NCBI GenBank assembly: GCA_022376465.1 | Contig: JACDTU010000001.1 | Span: forward strand, 2,418,001-2,482,000 | Direction: 5' to 3' | Source: Cubamyces lactineus | Taxonomy: Eukaryota > Basidiomycota > Agaricomycetes > Polyporales > Polyporaceae | DNA length: 64,000 nt | Part shown: in pieces, positions 55,344 to 64,000 of the stretch | How the letters are laid out: every line of letters begins with the position of its first letter | How positions within the stretch are numbered: the first letter of the stretch is position 1 | Position numbers and translations under genes: made by a program | Notes under the pieces: model-generated | What the model was told of the DNA's origin: nothing | The model's database searches: none | What the model saw: only the letters and a program-made list of their open reading frames with translations

Positions 55344-57307
55344 TCATCTCTCCGAGGCGAAGATCTCGTCCACGACCCTCTCCACTAGCTTCGCCTCCCT
55401 CACCTCCATATCCTCCTTCGTGATTGCCCCCTCCCCCTTTTGCGCACGCTCGACCGCGCGGCGCCACTCCTGCACCTTCTCCTCGAGGACCGCTTCGCGA
55501 GCACGTGCGAGCCGCGCCGTGGTCTGCAGACCCAAGACTTCCGCCTCCGAGTCCTCGAGTGGGTGCGCGCGGGCGCAGAGCTCGACGTATGCGGGCCGCA
55601 GCCACGCGGGGATGTTGTACTTCTCCGCGAGGAAGACGCGTTCGACGGGGTCAAGAGGGGGCGATGCGCGGTCCAGTGCTGCGATGGCATGCGTACGTGC
55701 GGCGGGGAAGGCCAGCGCGGTGGAAGTGGAGAGCAGGAGAACAAGGTTGAGGATGGAATCGTTCTGGGGGTTCGACGCGCTGCAACAGGCTGAGGTGAGT
55801 CACATGCTGGCACTACTGGCGAGACAAACGTACCCGTGGTATAGGAAATTGAGAAGACACTCAAACTCGCGTCGCGAGACCTCCTGCAGCCTGACAGCAG
55901 TCTCGTCCGTCTTGCCAACGCTCGAGCCGGGGACGAGAGTGCGTTGGAAGAAGTCGCGGAAGAATGTGGAGTCACGCTCCAGGAAGTAGCGGTGTACACG
56001 GAACAAGCAGTTTTCAACCTAGAATGACTGAGGTAAGCAACCACACTGGTGTACAAACGTTAGGCGATCCTACATACCCGCAGAATAACCATCTCGTCTT
56101 GCATGTAGAAAGTAGAGTGCCGCACGGCGGGCGGCTCGTCCACAGTCTTGCCACCGACTTGCGCCTGCGTTTTCAAAGACGCCTTTGGCGACGACGGCCG
56201 CGCGTCCGATGTCGGCGACGCCGGGCGTGTTTGCGCAAGCGTCGACCCAGGGCTGAGGGGCACGGGAATCGACGCGCCGTTGGGGCTGTCGGACCTGCGC
56301 GACCGCTCTGGGGTGCTTGGGCGATACTGCTCCGAGGCACTCTGTGAACGCTCGCGCCGGTAGTCATCGCGGGCTTGTTGGGACGACTGTGGTCGCTGTT
56401 CCTCTTCTGACGAGCTGCGTGGCAACTCGCGCGTGTTCTCCGACTGAGGGGGCATGGGCTGCAATTCAAGAGCCGAGCGCGAGGGCGACGCGATGGGCGA
56501 CACGCGCTGCTGGCTCCGCGCGGGCCGCTCCGGGGGGAAGAACGATCGCTCGAACTCGGATGCTGACGGTGGGATGTCGGGGAGCGGAAGCGCTACTAGC
56601 GGGCTCTGGCAGAGAGGCGAGCCCGCGATTCCGCTGTCGGATGAGAGCCCGGCGGACTCCATGAGGCGGCGATGGGCGACGCTCGCGCTGTTGCGCTTCA
56701 CCTTCGATTTCTGCCTGCGCGGGCTTGTCCGCACGCTGCTGGGCATAGAAGACATCTGCGCCGGGGCCAATGGCGGTGTTTGAGGCGTACGGCGCGCGTG
56801 CGACATCCCGCCATCTTCAGGATCGCTTTCGGACTCGACGCGCGGACTGCGGTACTTGCGATAGCCCTGCGAGTGAGCTGGCGTAACGGGCGTAGAGCGG
56901 GACTTCGATGCGCTGCGCCGGCTGAGCGGTACGTCATCTGAGCGTGCGTCCCGGTCTCGTTCTCGTTCTCGGTCACGCGGGGATGATCTATCGCCGTGCG
57001 ACTCTTCCTTTGCCTCTCTTGCGAGGGAAAGCATGGGCATGAGCGCTCTGCGCATGGGCGAGGGCATCTCGGAGGGGTTGGGGGAGGAGAGGTTCCAGTT
57101 GTCTGGGGTTTGGGATCTGGGCGGATGTTCGGGGTGCAAGATGGGACTCGGAGGAGAGGTCATGATCGGTGAGACGTTTCCTGAGGGCGGGTACGAGCGC
57201 GAGATCCACTCGCCCTCGCGTTCGCGGCGCATTTGGGGCGCAGACGGGTCGACGAGGAACTTGTCGTTGCGCATGCGGTAGGTGATAGGACGTGCAGCGG
57301 AAGCCAT
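55344..57307 (-). CDS. BTB/POZ domain protein, copy 2
   Basis: Same plan as BTB1: about 400 residues of charged, Ser/Pro/Arg-rich disordered sequence (with an R-E-R-E-R-D-R-D run near residue 110), then the BTB domain. The domain reads H-S-T-F-Y-M-Q-D-E-M-V-I-L-R-V, and after an intron C-L-F-R-V-H-R-Y-F-L-E-R-D-S-T-F-F-R-D-F-F, V-S-R-R-E-F-E-C-L-L-N-F-L-Y-H-G. The tail has L-A-E-K-Y-N-I-P-A-W-L-R-P-A-Y-V-E-L, matching BTB1, and a longer charged coiled C-terminus. An early motif (F-L-V-D-P-S-A-P) matches F-V-D-P-N-E-P-P of BTB1, so the similarity extends to the N-terminus. Function unknown. Three exons, start at 57307. Confidence 0.85.
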
Positions 57308-58885
57308 ATCGATGGTCGTTGTCGTTCAAAGCGATGCCGGTATATCGTAGAAGCTCTGGGAAGATGATATGTCGATGTCAATGTCCCGCCGGCGGTGGTG
57401 CTGGTATGAAGAGGACGTTGCCCTGCGCGCAGTGGGCTCGGGGCGTGAGATTGAGGATGGGCATGAGGTGCTGTAAAGTTTTATACCCTGGGGCACGCAT
57501 TCGAGGCGTGTTCGCGCGCGGACGAGCCGCATCAGAAGCTGGCGCTTCAGCCGAGGGCCACGCCCCTTGTTCTATACTGGCATCAGCTTCAAGGAACTAT
57601 TGTCCCCCCTTCCGTCACCTTGTCTCTGCAGCGTTGGCCGGCTTCTGTAACCCCTACGAAGCTCAGGAAGAGAGCAACCAGGACCGCGAGTTTCTGATGA
57701 CGAAACGTGACTGAACCCGATTCACCCTGGTCAGCCTGGGAGGGCCAGGGCTCTTAGAGTCGTGCGATGTTCGATTTACTGTGCTAGCTCAAGCTTCACG
57801 GCCGTGCTATCTTTGCGGTGGGATGTGGGATGGTATAAGGATAGTACATCATGCTTATGTTCTAGTGAATCTAGTCGCAGTCCAGGCCGCGCACGATTGA
57901 TCCACCTAACTGTATCGTACTCGAGCAACTTTGGGACGTTGCACATGTTGAGCAGCTTAGTACACACCGGTCCAATTGGATTCAAGCTGGTCTTGGGATG
58001 GTAACTGACTACCATGGTCAGAGTCCACTGAAAGACCGGTAGCGGGAATTATGTACTAGGATCTACGGTGTAAGTACATGAGTAAGTAAGTAAACTGATA
58101 AGTGAGTAGTGAGGTAAACGATCAGAAGTAAGTGAGTAAGTAATAGAGTAAGCGAACTACCCAGTAACAAAGTAAGCGCCGTGTGTAGCTTGCAAGGGCA
58201 TCGTGAACTTGTTCTTGAACTTCATGCACCTTCTACTTTGTCTCCACTCTGGATATGTTGCAATTGGCCACAAGGACTGCCCAGCTGCGGAGAGAAATTT
58301 CTGGCGTGAACCCAGATTACTCGTGTGCTACGCACTCTACACTCGGACCCGGCACGCTCGGATTGTTCTTGGTCTCGAGCCTGCAAGTCCCAGTAGTACT
58401 CAAGCAACAGAAGTCAGCTTTGTCGTAGACCCTGTCCTCCATTTTGATCACAATATCTAGAGGTACACCCACGCTTTCACAGCCTATGCATACATTCGGA
58501 GGCCTCTTACGCGATAAATCACGCTATACCGAGTGTGAGCGACTCGTCGTATGACTTGGAGATCTGACTCGGCCCTTCGTCTCTTCGTACTCACATGACT
58601 AGTGTGAGTCCGCCCCGCTTGAGAACTCAATAACTCATCAATTGTACGATACCGTCACCCACCGTCGAAATCTCCCTTTCTTGGACTGATCTTCCCCGTA
58701 CGGCCTCCCTTCTGGCACCAATTATACCACCCAGCGCACTCAGATCACACGAACCCTTGTCGTCGTGTGCTACGCGCAGATAAGGCTCCATGGATAAAAT
58801 GCCACAATGTACCTCGACGCAAGACAGCCAACTGCAAGAGCGAGGGCGCCCATTACACCCGAAGGCGACCATCGTGCAGCCAAAG
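57308..58885. other. 1.6 kb without a recognised gene
   Basis: Upstream of both BTB2 and amidase 2 (divergent). Apart from the tetranucleotide repeat at 58070-58176, only short frames without motifs. Confidence 0.4.
58070..58176. repeat. degenerate GTAA tetranucleotide repeat
   Basis: About 105 bases made of GTAA/GTGA/GTAC-type units (for example AGTAAGTAAGTAAAC at 58081-58095), with substitutions and short interruptions. It looks like a decayed microsatellite. Confidence 0.75.
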
Positions 58886-60966
58886 ATGTCGCGTCTCAGC
58901 TGGTTCTCAGTGCTCGCTCTGGTATTCGCGCTCATGTGGGCGAGCTATGGCTTCAAGCAGGAAAGCGCTCGTGCGGCGACGTCGCCCTTCCCTGACTTAT
59001 ATGAGGCTTCCATTGCTGAGCTTCAGCAGGGGCTTGAGAAAGGGCTGTTTACAAGCGTCGATCTTGTGAAGGTCAGATCTGTCACCCTATCGCATCAGGT
59101 GCACGCACTCACAGACCTTCATTTGATGTTTCGATCAGGCGTACTTTGCGAGAATCGAGGAAGTAAACCACCAAGGAGCCACATTGCGAGCTGTCATCGA
59201 GACGAATCCTAGCGCGCTGGCTCAAGCCGCCGAGCTTGATCGCGAGCGGAAGATATCCGGCCCTCGCAGTGCCTTACATGGAATCCCGATCCTTCTGAAA
59301 GACAACATTGCCACATTGCACAGCGAAGGTGACACTCGTGAAGGGATACGCAGCCTTCGAATACTAACACGTTTGTACCATGCGCAGGAATGAATACAAC
59401 CGCAGGTCCGCCATATGTAATTTCGATCTCTGGAGCCCACCGCTGACTATCTCGTGGCGTATGCTCAGGCTCTTTTGCTCTCCTGGGCTCAGTCGTCCCG
59501 CGCGACGCTCACGTCGCTGCGAAGCTACGCGCAGCAGGCGCGATCCTCCTTGGGAAAGCAAACTTATCAGAGTGGGCGAACTTCCGAGGCAATGTCCCTT
59601 CTGGTTTCTCTGGGCGTGGTGGCCAGGCGTCGAGCCCATATGTTCCTCTCGGAGACCCCTCCGGGTCCAGCTCTGGTAGCGGCATTGGGACCGCGATTGG
59701 GCTGGCAGCCGCCGCGCTCGGATCTGAAACGGATGGGTCGATTGTGTCTCCGAGTAGTGCGAACAACCTAGTTGGCATCAAGCCATCGGTTGGGCTCACA
59801 TCGCGCGATGGAGGTACGAGTTCGTCTTTTGGCAAATGCACAAACTGATAACCCCTCGAAGTTGTACCGATATCCGAACATCAGGACACAGTAGGACCGA
59901 TGGCGCGTTCTGTCGCCGACGCTGCGACGATCCTGTCGATTATCGCAGGCCGCGATCCGCGCGATAACTTCACGCTGGCCCAACCGCCCATCGTACCAGA
60001 CTATACCAAGGCCCTAGATGCGGGTGCACTGCGTGGGGCAAGACTGGGTGTCCCTCGCAAGCTCGTCGCGCTGCTCGACGATGTACGCGTCGCAGCTTTC
60101 AACGCGTCGTTGGAGACGATGCGGGCGAAGGGCGCGACGATCGTGGATCCCGCGGACTTGCCGGATACCGACGAGTTACTCGAGTCGAACAATGAGACGA
60201 TCGTGCTGAGCACTGACTTCAAGGTGTGCACAACGGTTCACTTAATATACAGCCAGGTAGCTGATTTGGAGAGTAGGTCGACGTAGAGCGGTATATTGCA
60301 GGCCTGCTCGAGGTTCCCACAGGCGTGAAGACGCTTGCAGACTTGATCGCGTTCAATATCGCGCACGCTGACGAAGAGCTCGTACCGCCGTTCTGGACAG
60401 ACCAGTCGCAGTACGTCCCTGCATATGCCTTCTGCGCCAACAATAGAGATTCGAGCTAATGCTGCGCGCTACAGGTTCATCGCGTCGGAAAACACTACAG
60501 TCGACCAAGAATTCTTCGACGCTCTCGCGGCGGACAAAGACTTGGGAGCCACACGGGGAATAGATGCAGCCCTCGCCGAGTTCAAGCTCGACGCGCTTCT
60601 TCTGCCCACGGATATTGCGTCCTCCCCGCCTGCCATCGTGGGCTTTCCCATAGTCACTGGTGAGTGTACTATTTCAGCAGTCACTTGCACGCGCACATGG
60701 TCTGATACCTTCCACTAACTCTACGTATATTCATAGTCCCACTCGGCTTCTTGCCAGCAGACACGCCGCTCTCACCCGCAGAGCCAACGCGCGAGAGCGG
60801 TCCGAACATGCCGTTCGGGCTCGCCTTCCTCGGGACCGCGTTCAGCGAGTTCAAGCTCATCTCCTTTGCGTTCGCGTATGAGCAGGCGACGCACACCCGC
60901 CTGAAGGTGCTCGCGTTCCCGGAGGCCATCCCAAAGACGCAGCTCGCGGATGTCGTCGGCAAGTGA
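58886..60966 (+). CDS. amidase-signature hydrolase, copy 2
   Basis: Close paralog of amidase 1, in opposite orientation 17 kb away. Start M-S-R-L-S-W-F-S-V-L-A-L-V-F-A-L-M-W gives an N-terminal hydrophobic signal. The family triad is present: Lys in P-I-L-L-K-D-N-I-A-T, cis-Ser in D-P-S-G-S-S-S-G-S-G, Ser in S-E-T-D-G-S-I. Both copies share F-P-D-L-Y-E-A-S-I-A-E-L-Q, H-G-I-P-I-L-L, G-R-D-P-R-D-N-F-T-L-A-Q-P-P, L-A-D-L-I-A-F-N-I-A-H-A-D-E-E-L-V-P-P-F-W and A-F-A-Y-E-Q-A-T-H. Introns sit at the same places. Stop TGA at 60964-60966. No defect seen. Substrate unknown. Confidence 0.92.
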
Positions 60967-61147
60967 CCTTGACTCAGGCAGATACTTTTGGTGTGTGTAC
61001 GTTCATAGCGGGCGTGAGTGGGAATGCTATTATTTTTGGAACAGCGAGGCACTGGGTGAGTTCTACTCGAAGGGGACACCTCAACGAAGCACAACCGGCA
61101 CCATCCTCTCTTCTAGTACTGCTCCGGGGAGCGTAGCTGCCGAGCTC

Positions 61148-61330
61148 CTAAGGGTGCGCCCGTGCCCTGCGAATGTGGACGTGTGGAGACGGCGAGTGGG
61201 CACTCCGTGCCTCCGAGAGGCTCGTCTTGTGCGAAGAGTCGGTCTTGCCTTCGTCCACAGGTGCGGTTCGGACGCTTACAACGAGCGCAAGCATCAGGAA
61301 TGGATTGGTGAGGAGATGCAATGCCTTCAT
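61148..61330 (-). CDS. small secreted-type ORF B, tail-to-tail with amidase 2 (tentative)
   Basis: 60-codon frame starting M-K-A-L-H-L-L-T-N-P-F-L-M-L-A-L-V-V-S-V, a signal-peptide-like start with cleavage near V-R-T-A-P, then a hydrophilic Ser/His-rich part ending I-R-R-A-R-A-H-P-stop. Position, orientation and ending parallel ORF A (39263-39478). A TATATAAG on the minus strand near 61578-61585 could be its promoter if there is a leader intron. Not recognised. Confidence 0.35.
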   Translation of the reverse strand: MKALHLLTNPFLMLALVVSVRTAPVDEGKTDSSHKTSLSEARSAHSPSPHVHIRRARAHP

Positions 61331-62331
61331 GACACAAAGGCTGTTGCAGATGAGCGATGTGCTAGGACTCAGATACTAACACCAGCGACATGCTAGCACC
61401 TACCGAACACTGATTGTCGGGGCTGAAACAAGGACGACGACTTTAGTTTCTTGCGAGTGGGCTGGAAGATGCATTGCTCACTATATCTGCAGTGGCGAAC
61501 GTCTCGGTTTTCTGGGAGCTCTGGGCGATGCAGTACTGCACAAAGCGAACCGAACTTTATCGGCACCTCACACAGCTCTTATATAGCTAACTTGGGCACG
61601 CACTAACAGCGGGCTCTGCGCCTCATGCATCATGTATTATGACTCATGAGCCACTCGGGAATGCAGGTATATCGGGATTCGGCAGAGCGATGCAGTATGC
61701 ACGCTGGCGCTTTTAGAACAGGCGAACGGTTCATACGTCAAACACAAAGCTAAAGTAAGCCTCGAACTCTCTGAGTCTCTCTCGCATTTCCGGAGGCAAC
61801 TATATAGTATCTCTACTTCAGATCTCTTGCACGACCAGTCATACGAGAACCCTCTGCGTAGCCTAAGAGATTAATCCGTTGATGGGATTTTGATATAGTG
61901 CTCGTTGGACGTCTTCACCCGCGAGTAATACAGCGCCCCCTCCGAGCAAGGGTAGCATGAACTGAATCCGAGGCGGATGAGTGCCTGATCAGTACCTGGC
62001 GCTTGTGAGAGAATTAATAGAAAATCGTCTACGCAGGATACATGGCAGATCAGCTCTGTCTCTCCTAGGCAGACGTATCGATGCGCTTTATTGAGGGGAG
62101 GGAGGGACGAACGCAAGAGGTATCCAAGCGAAGCCGCAGTGCGCCTGTCTTCACAACGATGGTGGCTGTGCTCGAATCCCTTTTCGACTCGCCGGCACCG
62201 GCACCGGCTATGGCAAGTTTGTGCATTTATTGTTCGAAGCCTGCAGCTGGGTATTTACCTGGACATGCTGCAAATCTGCCGATGTGTCCCAATAGATCTG
62301 ACCCCAGAAAGTCGTACAAGGCGATGGGGTA
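61331..62331. other. intergenic, 1 kb
   Basis: No gene recognised. A plus frame at 62152-62330 encodes C-I-Y-C-S-K-P-A-A-G-Y-L ... M-C-P-N, which may be an upstream exon of the kinase-like gene, but I could not find a convincing splice join. Confidence 0.35.
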
Positions 62332-63974
62332 ATGATCGACAATTGGAAGACGAAGCCTCTGGTTCTGGATAGGGTTCTCGCATGTCAAGGGTTGTGGCAC
62401 ATGATCAGTCTTCACAAATGGTACAAGTACCCTCCCCGCTCAGCCAAAACGCCCGCTGTTACTCTGCTCCCGTCCACTATGCGCGGCTCCGGAGATCGTA
62501 CTCGCTTTGTAGGCTTCACGGTCGAGCGCGATCCAGATGGACCCTTGCTCAGGAAGGACAAGAGCCCGCCCGCCCTCAGGACCCCTAACGGCCTCATCTG
62601 GGCCCACGAACTCGACGAGTTCTTCTACATCGCCCGCGCCCCACAGGTCCCCAACTATGTAACCACTTGGTCCCGCAGCATGCTGAAAACGATTGGAGAG
62701 CATTATGACACCCTAGAGAGATATCGATGGGAGGTCCCTCTCCAGCCGCCTCGCATCATCCGCCCTTGGCCTGTCCTCAAGCTTCCTTACGATCATCCAG
62801 CTCAGACCGATCCACCCATAGGTGCGATTGACGAGGGCTGCGATCGCGAGCATCCGGACCGCATACTGTATACACTTCGTCCCGATGAATGCATCGACGA
62901 TTTGTGGTGGCTCTACACCCAGAGAATCCCCCGTCGATGCCCATCAGACCCTTCCCAGCCTTGTACCGCTAGACTTGTGCGAAATCATGCTCCTGGCGAC
63001 ACGGCTCCGACCCTCGAAGGGCTGCCATACGACTTCCTCTGGTGCGAACACTTCCGGGCCAAGCTCGAGAGCAAGAGCGTTAACGACAAGTCCGATCTGA
63101 TCGCGAAGACCGTGCGCGATTTGCTGGAAGATGAAGCCATCGTCGGAGACTCCCTCGGTGTCCGTTTTATCTCGCGTGGAAGTACGCGTGGCTCGAGCAA
63201 TACCGCGAGGGCGACTTCAGGCCAGGCCTCTCCTGCGGACTTGTTCTCCACGAACGACCTTCCGAAACTGGAGGAAAAGATCCCTGAGGCTTTTCTTCCC
63301 GACATCCTCCTTGTTCATGATCCTGAACGAACTACCCAACACACGTCTGGCACGCCAAATGAGCCGGTCACATATCGGCGCGTCGAATATCGCCTTCCAC
63401 AATCCGGTGGCGTCGAAAACGAGGAACCCCAGAGTATGACGGATTATTCTTCGCCCGTCAAGGGCTTAGACACCGAGGACCGCGTCGCGCATCTCCATCT
63501 ACGGCAGACAAACCGGCTTGGCACGGGCCACCATTCGTCTGTGTACCGAGCCCCACTCACGCTTCCACCTCCCCTTTCTGCGTACTCGCCGACTGGCCAA
63601 GTGACTGTCGCGGCGAAGCTTGCATTTCCTCGCTGTACCGCCCACGCGCTCCTCCATAACGAGGCGCGTACATACAGCGCATTCCCCGAGCATGCGCAGA
63701 CTGAATACTGCGGGTACAACGTCGTTCCGCCATGTCACTACCCAGTACCCATCGGTCCCATTGTTCCCAAGTTCTACGGATTCTACTTGCCCGTGGGCGA
63801 AGATGGCAAGACTAAGGACGAGTTCGCACTCCATGGGAAGGAGCATAACATGTGCCGCGAAGACGCAGCGTGCAGCGTTTCCTGGAGATCCCCTATACTG
63901 CTCATGGAGGAGTGTGGTGAGCCCGTCAAGCCTGAGAACTTCACGGTGGACGAACGGTATAGTATACTTCACGA
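62332..63974 (+). CDS. protein-kinase-like domain protein, partial (runs off the right edge)
   Basis: Long frame of about 548 codons up to a donor-like GTGTGT at 63975. The N-terminal 370 residues are not recognised (W-W-L-Y-T-Q-R-I-P, F-L-W-C-E-H-F-R-A-K-L). Then comes a kinase N-lobe: glycine loop L-G-T-G-H-H-S-S-V-Y-R, a V-A-A-K-L-A-F segment with the likely ATP-binding Lys, P-K-F-Y-G-F-Y and the hinge-like I-L-L-M-E-E-C-G-E-P-V. The catalytic loop would be beyond the window. This arrangement is common in basidiomycete orphan kinase-like genes. The start is uncertain: the frame is open from about 62305, with an acceptor-like CCCCAG, so the ATG at 62332 may be internal. Confidence 0.65.
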
Positions 63975-64000
63975 GTGTGTGCTTATATGACGCTAACGTC

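Noticed and set aside
1..64000. tRNA, rRNA or CRISPR features
   Set aside because: No cloverleaf with A and B box, no rRNA-like sequence and no spaced repeats noticed by reading; a tRNAscan run would be decisive for tRNAs.

Overview
The window looks like nuclear DNA of a wood- or litter-degrading basidiomycete, most likely an agaricomycete near the Polyporales. Genes are dense and cut by many short (about 50-70 nt) GT-AG introns. Housekeeping proteins are of fungal type, several gene families are typical of basidiomycetes (BAH-PHD protein, three-gene alcohol dehydrogenase array, secreted amidases, secreted ferritin-like protein, GH16 glucanase), and the LINE reverse transcriptase has the Q-A-D-D catalytic box I associate with agaricomycete elements. 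This placement is inference; no search was run.

Layout. 0-15 kb is a compact housekeeping block: 5' part of a BRO1/Alix-type gene (-), ATP synthase gamma (-), eIF2 beta (+), a secreted catalase (-), a tentative MICOS MIC12-like gene (-), a secreted GH16 glucanase (-), mitochondrial ribosomal protein mL44 (+) and an S9 prolyl-oligopeptidase-type peptidase (+). 15-23 kb carries a BAH-PHD chromatin reader (-), nucleoporin NUP57/Nup54 (+) and CAF-1 subunit CAC2 (+). 24-39 kb is looser and accessory: two paralogous 8-cysteine small secreted proteins, a 5'-truncated LINE, a ferritin-like secreted protein, eL27, a P4-ATPase relic and a secreted FAD oxidase. 39-50 kb holds a secreted amidase and three tandem zinc alcohol dehydrogenases (ADH). 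The middle ADH copy has a 1.29 kb TIR transposon 5-6 bp upstream of its ATG and a nonsense codon in the zinc lobe. 50-57 kb has two BTB/POZ paralogs flanking a divergent pair (SMP3 GPI-mannosyltransferase and RPB9). 58-64 kb holds a second amidase copy and the start of a protein-kinase-like gene running off the edge.

How the genes relate. Most neighbours are functionally unrelated housekeeping genes, often in divergent pairs with 200-360 bp shared promoters (ATP3/eIF2B, GH16/mL44, BAH-PHD/NUP57, SMP3/RPB9). The biology-specific content is a set of local duplications: two secreted 8-Cys proteins, three ADHs, two amidases each followed tail-to-tail by a tiny secreted-type ORF ending in a similar R-R-x-R-A-H-P, and two BTB genes. 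The clearest new observation is the TIR element with a perfect 8-bp target duplication that separates the middle ADH from its own TATA box.
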